Part shown: piece after piece, positions 18,389 to 27,866 of the stretch
Numbering within the stretch: position 1 is the first letter of the stretch
Layout of the letters: each line of letters starts with the position of its first letter
DNA from: Verrucomicrobiia bacterium
GTDB lineage: Bacteria; Verrucomicrobiota; Verrucomicrobiia; Limisphaerales; JADLHS01
Length of the DNA stretch: 64,000 nucleotides
NCBI GenBank assembly: GCA_026125285.1
Contig: JAHCLO010000005.1
Span: forward strand, 186,001 to 250,000
Direction of reading: 5' to 3'
The notes under the pieces: generated by a model
What the model was told of the DNA's origin: nothing
Seen by the model: only the letters and a program-made list of their open reading frames with translations
Database searches by the model: none
Position numbers and translations under genes: made by a program

Positions 18389-18438
18389 ACAATGCAACCT
18401 TTTCCCAAACACAAATCGCGCAACTCGCTTTCCCGACC

Positions 18439-20439
18439 ATGAAAACAAAACTCATCGCCGCACTGATACTGGGATCAGTCCTGCTTGCCGCCACGCCTCC
18501 GGCTGCCACCGCCGCGGACCATTCCGCCCTCATCGCCTCGGTGGCAAAATGGGAATCCGGCCAGGACATCCAACCCTTGTTCCAACTCGAAGAACTCGTC
18601 CGCGAGGCCGTCGGCAACCGAAAGTCGCGCGCCGAACTCGAACTCGCGCTGCTCAAATTACTGGCGCCGGATTGCACTTTCGAGGCCCGTCGCTTCGCCT
18701 GTCAACAACTCGCCATCATCGGCTCGGATGCCTCCGTCCCAGCCCTGGCCAACCTGCTCCAGAACAACGACACCATCGGGCTCGCCTGCCTTGCCTTTGG
18801 CAATCGCCCATCAACCAGGGCTGACACTGCTCTGCGCAATGCGCTGCCTGACGCCGCGGGTCAGGGGCGGCTGCAAATCATCTCCACACTCGGCAATCGC
18901 CGCGACGCAAAGGCGGTCATTCCCTTGGCCATTCTCGCGCGCGACGCCGATTCACTGGTCGCTCTGACGGCGATCCAAGCACTCGGCAAAATCGCGAATG
19001 CGCCGGCCCGAAAAACTCTCACCGCGCTGGAGGGACAACTGAAACCGGAACTCCAAATCACCCTCGCCGATGCTCTGCTGCGCTGCGCTGACGAACTGGT
19101 CAAATCCGGCAGTCGTAAAGTGGCGGCCGCAGTGTACGAACCGTTGACCGCCCAATCCCAGCCGGCCTTCATTCGTCGCGGGGCGTTCGCCGGGCTGCTG
19201 CGGTGCGAGCGCGATGGCGGTGAGCAGCGGATTCTGGAAACCCTGCGCGGCAACGATGCCGTCCTGAAACCCGTAGCCATCGTCGCCATCCGGGAATTGC
19301 CGTCCAAAGGCGCATCCGAACGACTGGGCCGCGAATTGCCCGGCCTCACCCCCATGGAGCAAGTCTGGCTCATTGAGAGTCTCGCTGCCCGTAACGACGC
19401 CGCGGCGCGAGTCGCCGTAGCCTCGGCGCTCTCGGCCTCGGCGGAATCCAACGTCCGCCAGGCTGCCGCCCAGGCGTTGGGGCAGATCGGAGATGCCAGC
19501 GTGATTGGCAAACTGACCCAGGCCCTGGCCGCCGCCAAGGACGAAGCTGAAGTCAACGCGCTGGTCGCCGCCCTGGCGATCGTCCCCGGTGGGCACGCAA
19601 CGGACACGGCAGTTCTCAATGAATTGAACGCCGCCCAAGGCAAGGTCCGAGCGCAACTGATTTCCTCACTCGCCAATCGCCGCAGCGCGGAAGTCTTGAC
19701 TGCCTTATTGAACGAAACCGGCCACCCCGATCCCATTGTGGCGCGTGCTGCCTTTCGGGTTATGTCACGTGCCGGCGCCGAAGACCCGCTCCCCTTGTTG
19801 GTGAACCGATTTGCAGTCATCCGCGACGCTGAATTGCGCGCCGACGTGGAAGGATTCGTGGAACAAGCCGTCGCCGGGACGGAGAATGTTGCAACGCGCA
19901 CCTCCGCGGTCCGTGGCGCGCTTCGGCAAGCCACTGAAGTGGAAGCGCGTGCGGCCTTGTTGACGCTCCTGCCCGCCTGCGGTGATGCCGCGGCACTGGA
20001 AACCCTGAATGAAGCCGCCAACGACGCTGACGCCCGCGTGCGTGCTGCCGCCGTCCGTGCGCTGGCTGAATGGCCGGACGCCTCGGCCTGGAACGCCTTG
20101 GCCGCCGTGTGGCGCAATCCGGAAAGTGATTCGCATCGGCTGCTTTCCTTGCGCGGGTTGACCCGGATGGCGGGCGACGCCAACGCCCGGCCGGATGCCG
20201 CGTTGATCGGACGTTATCGCGACTTGTTGGACGGCGCACGCAACGACGACGAGCGCAAATTGATTCTCAGCGCGCTCGGCGGCGCAGCGCACCTTGACGC
20301 GCTCAACCTCGCCCTGCCCCTGCTCGACGTTCCGGGCGTCCGCGCGGAAGCCGAAGTGGCCGTGAAGAAAATCGCCGGTGCGATCAAGAACCAGCACCCG
20401 GACGCCGCCAAAGCCGCGCTCGAACGCGCCTCGAAGTAG
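18439..20439 (+). CDS. exported HEAT-repeat protein
   Basis: This 666-residue protein has a signal peptide (Met-Lys-Thr-Lys-Leu start, Ala-Thr-Ala-Ala cleavage region) and then a near-continuous array of about 15 alpha-alpha HEAT-like repeats. Repeated features are Val-Arg-Gln-Ala-Ala-Ala-Gln-Ala-Leu-Gly and Ala-Arg-Val-Arg-Ala-Ala-Ala-Val-Arg-Ala-Leu. Such solenoids act as binding scaffolds. In this phylum they often accompany exported sugar oxidoreductases and DUF1080 proteins, which fits the Gfo/Idh/MocA gene ending 50 bases upstream. No enzymatic motif is seen. Confidence 0.88.
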   Translation: MKTKLIAALILGSVLLAATPPAATAADHSALIASVAKWESGQDIQPLFQLEELVREAVGNRKSRAELELALLKLLAPDCTFEARRFACQQLAIIGSDASVPALANLLQNNDTIGLACLAFGNRPSTRADTALRNALPDAAGQGRLQIISTLGNRRDAKAVIPLAILARDADSLVALTAIQALGKIANAPARKTLTALEGQLKPELQITLADALLRCADELVKSGSRKVAAAVYEPLTAQSQPAFIRRGAFAGLLRCERDGGEQRILETLRGNDAVLKPVAIVAIRELPSKGASERLGRELPGLTPMEQVWLIESLAARNDAAARVAVASALSASAESNVRQAAAQALGQIGDASVIGKLTQALAAAKDEAEVNALVAALAIVPGGHATDTAVLNELNAAQGKVRAQLISSLANRRSAEVLTALLNETGHPDPIVARAAFRVMSRAGAEDPLPLLVNRFAVIRDAELRADVEGFVEQAVAGTENVATRTSAVRGALRQATEVEARAALLTLLPACGDAAALETLNEAANDADARVRAAAVRALAEWPDASAWNALAAVWRNPESDSHRLLSLRGLTRMAGDANARPDAALIGRYRDLLDGARNDDERKLILSALGGAAHLDALNLALPLLDVPGVRAEAEVAVKKIAGAIKNQHPDAAKAALERASK

Positions 20440-20479
20440 GCTCAAGTTCTGCGCGTGACGCCGAAGCGGCGCTGACAGC

Positions 20480-21169
20480 GGTTCATTTATCTATATTCCG
20501 ACGCACCCACGCCGCGTGGAGATCCAGGTAAAGCTGGTTTCGACCGCCATTGTGTGCCGACCAACCACCGGCGGGCGGCACGCTGGCACCAACACTCCAT
20601 TGGTCTTTGAAACCCGCCCACCACGGTTTCTCAAAGAACGAACTCATCATCCATTCTTCATCCGAAACACTGGCCTTCCGCGCGAGGGCGACGCTTTCCG
20701 GTGTTCGGCCGCGAAGATAGCGGGCGGCATCGGGATTCAACTCGGCCAGCTTGTCGCTGATGTAATTGGCCCAGCCCAGCGAGGGAGCGTTGGTGCCATT
20801 TTCGCGCCACGGGCCGAGGAAATGCGACTGCCACTGGTTCGACAGGGCCACCGGCACCGGCGGACTGAGCCAGATGCGGACGTTGGGCGCGTACGGGTGC
20901 AGCAAAGGCAGGAACGAGCCCATCGAGTTGTAGCGTTTGCCAGAGGGGTCCACGGGCGGCGTGAGTTGCAGATCGGCATCCGGGACATACGGCATCTTAT
21001 TGGCGTGGTCCTGCAGATACATGGCGGTGGCGATGGCCACCTGATGCAAATTCGAGATGCAGGCGGTGCGCTGCGCGCGTTGCTTCGCTTTGCTGAGGGC
21101 CGGCAGCAACATCGCCGCGAGAACGCCAATGATGGCAATGACCACCAGCAATTCGATCAGCGTGAAGGC
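20480..21169 (-). repeat. 690-base duplicated cassette, copy 1
   Basis: The copy at 51530-52219 lies in the same orientation and differs by six substitutions and no gaps. The cassette runs from the Ala codon before Phe-Thr-Leu-Ile-Glu to three bases past the stop codon. Leader and flanks outside it are unrelated. Confidence 0.95.
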
Positions 21170-21238
21170 GAGTCGGACAATATCCAACGGTGAAGAACGA
21201 GGCGTGGGGTGTTTTGGTTTGACTGAGACTTTGCTCAT
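20483..21238 (-). CDS. prepilin-like protein (type II secretion/DUF1559-like), copy 1
   Basis: This 251-residue protein has a prepilin leader ending Arg-Leu-Ala, followed by [10 protein letters not shown]. Glu5 is in place and a hydrophobic helix should anchor it until peptidase cleavage and N-methylation. The globular part has an aromatic-rich end with His-Asn-Gly-Gly-Arg-Asn. Such proteins are extremely abundant in Verrucomicrobiota and Planctomycetota, where most are of unknown role. Its mature sequence is almost identical to the copy near 52 kb, but the leader of about 23 residues is unrelated. Confidence 0.9.
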   Translation of the reverse strand: MSKVSVKPKHPTPRSSPLDIVRLAFTLIELLVVIAIIGVLAAMLLPALSKAKQRAQRTACISNLHQVAIATAMYLQDHANKMPYVPDADLQLTPPVDPSGKRYNSMGSFLPLLHPYAPNVRIWLSPPVPVALSNQWQSHFLGPWRENGTNAPSLGWANYISDKLAELNPDAARYLRGRTPESVALARKASVSDEEWMMSSFFEKPWWAGFKDQWSVGASVPPAGGWSAHNGGRNQLYLDLHAAWVRRNIDK

Positions 21239-21546
21239 CTTCGTTCGGATGAATCAAAGAACTCCGACAGTCCACGTGGTGTCAAACTTTGAATTGCCAG
21301 CTGGTCAAATACCAATCCGACTCGGCGGGACACTGACGAATTCGGGTGGCTTGGTCATGGACCGAACGTAGAGGTTCAAGAAACTGGTGACGCATTTCCG
21401 AAGAAGGCCCGGCAAAGGAGACGCAATGATGGCCATTAAAATATTTTTTGGCCAACATCACCAAGGCATGCTTATTCGAAAAGCCACAATCGTTGCCAAT
21501 GTTGTCGAAGGCTTGGGCCAGTGGGTGGATGCCACTCCCGTACCCC
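21239..21546. other. gap between two prepilin-like genes
   Basis: Nothing recognisable is encoded here. The region must contain the upstream signals of copy 1 of the prepilin cassette and the end of the next prepilin-like gene. No strong stem with a T-run was found. Confidence 0.35.
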
Positions 21547-22359
21547 TCACAGATTCGTCGTGATCTTTGAAGGCCGGTAGAAGAGCGTCCAACCGTCCGT
21601 GCCGGAGCCCATGTCAATGGTGGCGCGGGCATTGTTGAGATCGAACCGGAACCACTCACCGTGACCATCCTCGAAGAGAAAGTTCCCGCCTTCCGGCAGG
21701 CCGCCCTGCTTGCGGTGGCTTGCGGTCATGTAGTTTCGTCCATTGTAGAATGTGGACCACGCGATCCCCGCGCCGCGGTTGGCCATCAGCGACCATGAGC
21801 CCACCGCCTGCAACCGATCGCTCATGATCGGCGCATGGCGTTGTCGTCCACCCAGCTTCTTCTTGAAATGCCATTCCCCCAGGCCGGCGGAATTGTACGG
21901 CCAGGTGTTTCCCGCGTTGATTTCCCGACCGGGCAGATAGAAGTAGCCGATCAACTGTTGCGAGTTGTCCGAAACCACACTGGTTTCGGCAATGCGATGC
22001 CAGTCGTCCGTTGGACAATAGAGCACATCGTTGCGCGTGCGTTCGTTGGCCACGGTACCGCGGCGGTTGGGGAAAAGGTAGCTTTTGTAGAAATCATTCA
22101 TCACGGGCGACATCCAACTCAAGTCGCGCCCGCCACGATTGTCCGGAAAGGAGTCCGCATGATCGGCGGCATAGGCGTTGACGGCCACGCCCCATTGTTT
22201 GAGGTTGTTCAGGCATTGAATGCGGATGGCGCGGGACTTGGCCTTCGCCAGTGCCGGCAGAAGCATTGCCGCGAGAATGCCAATGATGGCGATGACGACC
22301 AGGAGTTCGATCAGGGTAAAAGCCCGCCGCAGGCGGAATGACTCGAGGGAGGCGTTCAT
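21547..22359 (-). CDS. prepilin-like protein
   Basis: A 270-residue relative of the neighbouring gene, with a leader of 13 residues (Arg-Arg-Ala) and [14 protein letters not shown]. The C-terminal half has Phe-x-Asp-Gly-His, the family closing motif. It is clearly homologous to the adjacent copy over the first 60 residues but divergent beyond. The prepilin peptidase and assembly genes are not in the window, so its machinery is encoded elsewhere. Confidence 0.9.
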   Translation of the reverse strand: MNASLESFRLRRAFTLIELLVVIAIIGILAAMLLPALAKAKSRAIRIQCLNNLKQWGVAVNAYAADHADSFPDNRGGRDLSWMSPVMNDFYKSYLFPNRRGTVANERTRNDVLYCPTDDWHRIAETSVVSDNSQQLIGYFYLPGREINAGNTWPYNSAGLGEWHFKKKLGGRQRHAPIMSDRLQAVGSWSLMANRGAGIAWSTFYNGRNYMTASHRKQGGLPEGGNFLFEDGHGEWFRFDLNNARATIDMGSGTDGWTLFYRPSKITTNL

Positions 22360-22459
22360 GGGCTGAAACTATTTCCGCCCAAGTTGGATTGCAACTCTGT
22401 TTGCAGATCCGGGTTTCTCGTTGCCGACAACCTACGGCTGACTCACTATCCCCGCCGGA

Positions 22460-24643
22460 ATGAGTGCTCCACTGACCGTTGCCACAGAGTTGCATGCTCC
22501 TTCTCCGCTCGCCGCGTTTTCCGCGGACATTCACCGCCCACGACTCTCGCCGCTCTACACTGTCGGACTGGCGGTCGTTGCCTTCGCGATGGTGTTGTTA
22601 CCGGCCATTTACCTCGCCCTCATCGGGCTCACGGGTTGGGGAGTCTTCTATCACTTGAGCCACAACACCTGGATCATGACCGGGCAGGGCAACGGCCTCG
22701 GCCGGTTGCTTCTGTATCTGGGGCCGGCAGTGATCGGGGGTATTCTTGTGTTCTTCATGTTGAAACCGCTCCTGGCCCGCCAGACGAAAGCAGCCGCACC
22801 GCTCTCCCTGGATCCCGCGAAGGAGCCATTGTTGTTCGCGTTTGTGCAGCGAATCTGCGAACTCGTTCACGCACCAATGCCCTGCCGCATTGATGTGGAC
22901 TGTCAGGTGAACGCCTCGGCCAGTCTTCGGCGCGGCTTGTGGAGCAAGGATTTGGTGCTCACCATCGGGTTGCCGCTGGCAGCGGGACTCGACATGCGCC
23001 AGTTCGCGGGAGTGTTGGCGCATGAGTTCGGTCATTTCGCGCAAGGTGCGGGGATGCGGCTGACTTACGTGATCCGGAACATCAATTTCTGGTTCGCCCG
23101 CGTGGTGTACGAACGCGACAAGTGGGACGAATCCCTGGAACATTCAGCGAAGAACGTGGATCTGAGACTTGGCGTCGTTCTGCATGCGGCGCGGGGATGC
23201 GTCTGGCTGACGCGGCGGATTCTTTGGGCGTTGATGCATGCCGGCACGGCCATCAGTTGCTTTATGTTGCGCCAGATGGAATACGATGCGGACAGTTATG
23301 AGGCCAAGGTGGCCGGCAGCGACGCTTTCGAATCCACTGCGGCGCGCCTGCAGGAGTTGAACGTCGCGTCGCAGTTCGCGTTGGAGGAGGCCCGCCAGAG
23401 TTGGACGAGCAATCGCCTGCCGGAGAATCTCCCGCTGCTGGTGGAACACAAAGCCGCAACCCTGCCCGGTGACATCCGCCAGAAACTGCTCAGTTCGGGT
23501 GATTCGACGAAGACCGGGTGGTTCGACACGCATCCTTGCGATGCAGATCGCGTGAAGGCTGCGCGGGCGCTGAACGAACCGGGCGTGTTTCAGGTTGAGC
23601 GGCCCGCGCGCGAATTGTTCGCGGATTTCGCTGAAACCAGCAAGGCCGTTACGCGGCATCAGTACGAGAAGCACTGGGAACTGGAGTTCTCCCCGCAAAA
23701 TCTGGTGTCGTCGGAAGAAATGCTTCGCGAGAGTGCCGCCAACGCCGCGGCCGACGCCGCCATCCGGAGATTCTATGGCGATGTGAACATCAGCCTCGTT
23801 CCTTTGCTGACCGAGGCGTTGTTGCCTCCGTTCCCTGACCTGGGCACCGCCGCAACCCAATGGCGGGAAGCCCGAAACCGGAGCGAGCAGTTGCGGAAAG
23901 ACGCAACTGAAGCTTCCGCCCGAATCGTGCGCGAGCAGCAACGCTTGGTGGATTTTATCTCCGCGCGCCATCTCACGGCGGCGGGATTCAAGCTGGAGGC
24001 GAAGGAGTTTGACTTGCCTGAATCCGCCTCGTCTGTGACCGAACAGGAAACCGCGGCGAACAGCGCGATCACCGCGGCGACCAATGCAATCCATCAGCAA
24101 CTGGTGAAAGTGGACGAGTTTGTCGCGGCACTGCGGAAGCGAGTGACCCTGGCGTTGCGATTTGCGCAGAACGCCAGCGAACGGACTCCCGAAGCGACAA
24201 ATGAACTCGCAGCATTGGCGACTACCCTGGCGGCAGTCGGTGTGGCCATGCCGTCGGTTCATCAAATCGGCACGCGCTTGCGCGCGTTCACCACGCTCGC
24301 TCAAAATCGTGGCAACCACTCCAATCTCGAGGAGGTGGACGCAGAAATGTCCCGGCTGGCGGGGGAATTGAAGCGGTTCGTCGCGGAAGTTGATGCGCCA
24401 CTCGGCAATCTGCCGTATCCGTTCCCGCATCCGCGCGGACGGTTGACGGTGGTGGAGTATGCTCGCTACGAGAAGCCCTGCGCGAACGAATGGGAAACCG
24501 TCTATCGCGAGTGCGATTCGCGCTTGGATCGTCTCTTCGCGCTGCACTACCGGCTAATCGGACTAATTCTTGTCCTGGCTGAAGCTGCGGAGAAGGACTT
24601 AGCCCCAGAGACCGAAGTCCCCGCCACGACCACGACCGCCTAA
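22460..24643 (+). CDS. M48-family zinc metalloprotease, membrane-bound
   Basis: A 727-residue protein with two membrane helices (about residues 35-60 and 90-115), followed by an M48 peptidase domain with His188-Glu-Phe-Gly-His192, the zinc-binding and catalytic site. A Tyr-Asp-Ala-Asp segment about 90 residues on is the likely third-ligand region. In M48 that ligand is usually Glu, so the exact residue is uncertain. The C-terminal 350 residues are mostly helical and not recognisable. Family members (HtpX, Oma1) degrade membrane proteins under stress. It is divergent from the prepilin gene and its neighbours give no further clue. Confidence 0.88.
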   Translation: MSAPLTVATELHAPSPLAAFSADIHRPRLSPLYTVGLAVVAFAMVLLPAIYLALIGLTGWGVFYHLSHNTWIMTGQGNGLGRLLLYLGPAVIGGILVFFMLKPLLARQTKAAAPLSLDPAKEPLLFAFVQRICELVHAPMPCRIDVDCQVNASASLRRGLWSKDLVLTIGLPLAAGLDMRQFAGVLAHEFGHFAQGAGMRLTYVIRNINFWFARVVYERDKWDESLEHSAKNVDLRLGVVLHAARGCVWLTRRILWALMHAGTAISCFMLRQMEYDADSYEAKVAGSDAFESTAARLQELNVASQFALEEARQSWTSNRLPENLPLLVEHKAATLPGDIRQKLLSSGDSTKTGWFDTHPCDADRVKAARALNEPGVFQVERPARELFADFAETSKAVTRHQYEKHWELEFSPQNLVSSEEMLRESAANAAADAAIRRFYGDVNISLVPLLTEALLPPFPDLGTAATQWREARNRSEQLRKDATEASARIVREQQRLVDFISARHLTAAGFKLEAKEFDLPESASSVTEQETAANSAITAATNAIHQQLVKVDEFVAALRKRVTLALRFAQNASERTPEATNELAALATTLAAVGVAMPSVHQIGTRLRAFTTLAQNRGNHSNLEEVDAEMSRLAGELKRFVAEVDAPLGNLPYPFPHPRGRLTVVEYARYEKPCANEWETVYRECDSRLDRLFALHYRLIGLILVLAEAAEKDLAPETEVPATTTTA

Positions 24644-24813
24644 TAGGGTAATGCTGACATTACAGCGCTCGGCCACCGGCGTGAAGACGGCTACCACGCT
24701 TGCCGCAATCCGTCGCAACACTCGAGTTCAACTCGTTCGTGAAATCTCGCGCGAGTGACCGCATCAGCCAATTTCAACTTTCAACGCGCTTCCGCGGTGG
24801 TTACTCTAGCGCC

Positions 24814-27435
24814 ATGTCACGCAAGGCGTCATCCGAACCGGCCAAAGGCTTTGGCGATGTCATCGGCGTTGCGCTGTTGGCCGCGGCGTTGTTGCTTCTG
24901 GTGGCGCAAGTCTCGTTTGACCGCTACGACCTGGCCTCCGTCCGCATCCCGCCCAACAAGCCCGTCCATAACTGGATCGGCCCGTTTGGCGCACACTTCG
25001 CGCACTGGTTTTTTCTGCTGTTCGGCTTGGCGGCGTATCTCCTGCCACTGCTATTTGCCGCGTTTGGCGTGGCGTACCTGTTCAACATCCTCGGTTACCT
25101 GCGCCAGCGTTCCAAGTGGAGCCTCCTGTGGGCGGTCGTGCTGGTGCTGGCGCTGACCGGCCTGTTGCATACGTTGCACGTCAACGGCTGGTCGGGCGGG
25201 ATCAACACGCGCATCGCGGCCCCCAGCCCGGGCGGTTTCCTGGGCGATCTCACCTTTGAGTACGCGTTCTGGATGCTGGGCGCGATGGGGGCGATCATCG
25301 TCTATGTCACGCTCGGCCTCATCAGTCTCTTGTTTCTGACCAATTTCCAACTCGGGCTCTGGCTGCGCGGGTGGTTTGGCAACCGACCCGAACCGGACGA
25401 GGCCAGCCTGCCCGCCGAGGAAGCCGTGCTCGAACGCCGTGCCCGGGAACTGGCGCGGCAGGCACAGAAACTACAGGAGGAAGTTGCCCATTCTGGACTG
25501 GGCGCGGACATGCAGCCCGTGCCGGAACCCACGGTGCGCGATCTCAGTGTGCCGCAGGCTCGACCCGGTCGCGGGAAGAAATCCCCTCCCTCCGAGCCGG
25601 CCAAGGAGCCATTGCCGCCGGACGAAGTCGAAATTATTCCCGCGCGCGAAATCGGCCAAGCCACCGCCGCCGAAGTGCTGGGCAAGAAATCCGAGTCGCC
25701 CGCGAAGCCGGAGGCCAAAACCGGTGCCGCCACGGAGGGCGAACCAAAGTCAGAGGACGAAAAGCCCGCCGAACCGGATATCACCATTACCGGCATCACC
25801 CCGGCGCGGCCCAAACCAAAACGGCCCAAGCCCATCACCGTAGCCTCGACGCCGATGATTGGTAATTACCAGTTGCCGCCACTGGATTTTCTCCAGCATC
25901 CGGACATGACGGTGAAGCCCACGGAATCCAAGGAGGAGTTGATGGCCAACGCGCGCCTCATGCAGCAGACGCTCGCGCAGTTTGACATCGAGGTTTCACT
26001 GGGCGACATCACCAAAGGCCCGACCATCACGCGCTACGAATTGCATCCCGCGCCCGGCGTGAAGCTTGAAAAAATCCAGGCCCTCAATAACAACCTCGCC
26101 GCCGCCCTCAAGGCCGAGCGCATCCACATCCTGGCGCCGGTGCCCGGCAAAAGCTCCGTCGGCATTGAAGTCCCGAATCCCGTCAAGACCAAGGTCATCA
26201 TGCGCGACCTGTTCGAGGCGGACGAGTGGCGCAGCACCAAGGCGAAGCTGCCCATCGCGCTGGGCAAGGACGTTTACGGCCACCCGATCATCGGCGACCT
26301 CACCGAGATGCCCCACCTGCTCATTGCCGGCAGCACGGGTTCGGGCAAATCCGTCTGCATCAATTCCATCATCTCCTCGCTGCTGTATCGCTTCACGCCG
26401 GACCAGTTGCGCTTCGTGATGATTGATCCCAAGGTGGTCGAGTTGCAGCAATACAACGTCCTTCCCCACCTCGTGGTGCCGGTCGTCACCGATCCCAAGA
26501 AAGTCATTCTTGCGTTGCGCTGGGTGGTGAATGAGATGGAAAAACGCTATCAGATTTTTGCGCGCGTTGGCGTGCGCAACATCGGCTCGTTCAATTCGCG
26601 ACCGAAGAACAAACCTCTACCGCAACCGGAACTCGAACTGCCGCTCAAATCCAAGAAGGAGCGAGTCGAACCCGGCGCCGAGGGATTTGCGGTCGAAGTG
26701 GACGAGGAAATCGTCGTCCCGCGCGAGGAGGACATCATCATCCCGGAGAAGTTGAGCTACATCGTCGTCATCATTGACGAACTGGCGGACTTGATGCTCG
26801 TTGCGCCGGCGGACGTGGAAATGGCCATTGCCCGCATCACGCAAATGGCGCGCGCTGCGGGGATTCATTGCATTGTGGCCACACAACGGCCCAGCGTGGA
26901 CGTCATCACTGGTGTCATCAAAGCCAACATTCCCGCGCGCATTGCCTTCCAGGTCGCCAGCCGCGTGGATTCGCGCACCATTCTGGATGCGATGGGTGCG
27001 GACAAGCTGCTCGGGAAAGGCGACATGCTCTACCTGCCACCGGGCAGCGCGAAACTCATCCGCGCCCAGGGCGCGCTCATCACCGACCACGAAATCCAGA
27101 GCGTCGTGGACTTCATCGCCGGTCAGGCCAAGCCGAGTTATGAAATGGAAATCCACCAGCAGCTCTCCAAACCCAGCAGCGGCTATGGCAACGAAAGCGG
27201 CATTGATGAAGATGAGGAAATCATCCAGCAATGTATCGAAGTCATCCGCAGCGAACAGAAGGCCAGTGTTTCGCTGATGCAACGCCGGTTGCGCCTGGGC
27301 TACACGCGCGCGGCGCGTATTATGGATGAACTGGAGAATCGGGGGATCGTCGGTCCGAGCAAGGGCGCCGAACCGCGTGACATCCTCATTGACCTCGACG
27401 GCGAAGGCGCGGACGGCGCGGGGCAGGGAAGTTAA
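24814..27435 (+). CDS. ftsK: DNA translocase FtsK/SpoIIIE
   Basis: A septal DNA pump that clears chromosomes at division. Four N-terminal membrane helices are followed by a charged Pro/Glu-rich linker (about residues 190-340) and the RecA-like motor with Walker A Gly-Ser-Thr-Gly-Ser-Gly-Lys-Ser from residue 506. The C-terminal gamma winged helix (Ala-Ser-Val-Ser-Leu-Met-Gln-Arg-Arg-Leu-Arg-Leu-Gly-Tyr) reads KOPS sites. Between the two halves of the motor, after Arg-Asn-Ile-Gly-Ser-Phe-Asn, there is an insertion of about 55 charged residues. The ATG at 24814 is preferred because the 38 upstream codons have no fold. Confidence 0.95.
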   Translation: MSRKASSEPAKGFGDVIGVALLAAALLLLVAQVSFDRYDLASVRIPPNKPVHNWIGPFGAHFAHWFFLLFGLAAYLLPLLFAAFGVAYLFNILGYLRQRSKWSLLWAVVLVLALTGLLHTLHVNGWSGGINTRIAAPSPGGFLGDLTFEYAFWMLGAMGAIIVYVTLGLISLLFLTNFQLGLWLRGWFGNRPEPDEASLPAEEAVLERRARELARQAQKLQEEVAHSGLGADMQPVPEPTVRDLSVPQARPGRGKKSPPSEPAKEPLPPDEVEIIPAREIGQATAAEVLGKKSESPAKPEAKTGAATEGEPKSEDEKPAEPDITITGITPARPKPKRPKPITVASTPMIGNYQLPPLDFLQHPDMTVKPTESKEELMANARLMQQTLAQFDIEVSLGDITKGPTITRYELHPAPGVKLEKIQALNNNLAAALKAERIHILAPVPGKSSVGIEVPNPVKTKVIMRDLFEADEWRSTKAKLPIALGKDVYGHPIIGDLTEMPHLLIAGSTGSGKSVCINSIISSLLYRFTPDQLRFVMIDPKVVELQQYNVLPHLVVPVVTDPKKVILALRWVVNEMEKRYQIFARVGVRNIGSFNSRPKNKPLPQPELELPLKSKKERVEPGAEGFAVEVDEEIVVPREEDIIIPEKLSYIVVIIDELADLMLVAPADVEMAIARITQMARAAGIHCIVATQRPSVDVITGVIKANIPARIAFQVASRVDSRTILDAMGADKLLGKGDMLYLPPGSAKLIRAQGALITDHEIQSVVDFIAGQAKPSYEMEIHQQLSKPSSGYGNESGIDEDEEIIQQCIEVIRSEQKASVSLMQRRLRLGYTRAARIMDELENRGIVGPSKGAEPRDILIDLDGEGADGAGQGS

Positions 27436-27714
27436 GACAGGTCCATTTTCCGGTTGAACCAGATGTCGCCGATGACGGGGCCGAAACCAAAGTGGACGAG
27501 TTGTTGATTTCGCGTCTGAGCCGGTGCGAATGGCATGCTTGCGGTCGTCCCTGACTCTATGGTATTCTCCTGCCCGTGTTGGCGAGTGTGAGCAGTCAGG
27601 CTCGGAATGATGCCATCAGCATGACCTTGGTTGGTGTTCCGTTTCATTCCGTGGCTCTGGGACCTGGCCGACGCCGGAATACGGTGGCATTTCGAGTTGA
27701 TAGGTGATCAGGTT
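27436..27714. other. gap between ftsK and tRNA-Leu
   Basis: No gene is supported. The short reverse open frame here has no recognisable features. The tRNA promoter should lie in the last 60 bases. Confidence 0.35.
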
Positions 27715-27799
27715 GCCCGCGTGGCGGAATTGGCAGACGCGCTAGATTCAGGTTCTAGTGAGTAACATCGTACAGGTTCAAGTCCTGTCGCGGGCACCA
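27715..27799 (+). tRNA. tRNA-Leu (CAG)
   Basis: The acceptor stem GCCCGCG pairs with CGCGGGC. The anticodon stem CTAGA/TCTAG encloses loop TTCAGGT, giving anticodon CAG. The long variable arm typical of tRNA-Leu is present, and CCA is encoded. A type III restriction locus begins about 70 bases downstream, so this tRNA may mark the edge of an acquired island. Confidence 0.95.
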
Positions 27800-27866
27800 C
27801 TTTAGAATGACTGCTGGGTTTGAACGGCACCCCATCACGGTGGTTTTCAAACGAGATTGCTCCCAT

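Noticed and set aside
20480-21169. Duplicated cassette considered as an insertion sequence
   Set aside because: It contains no transposase and no terminal inverted repeats. It is a prepilin coding region.
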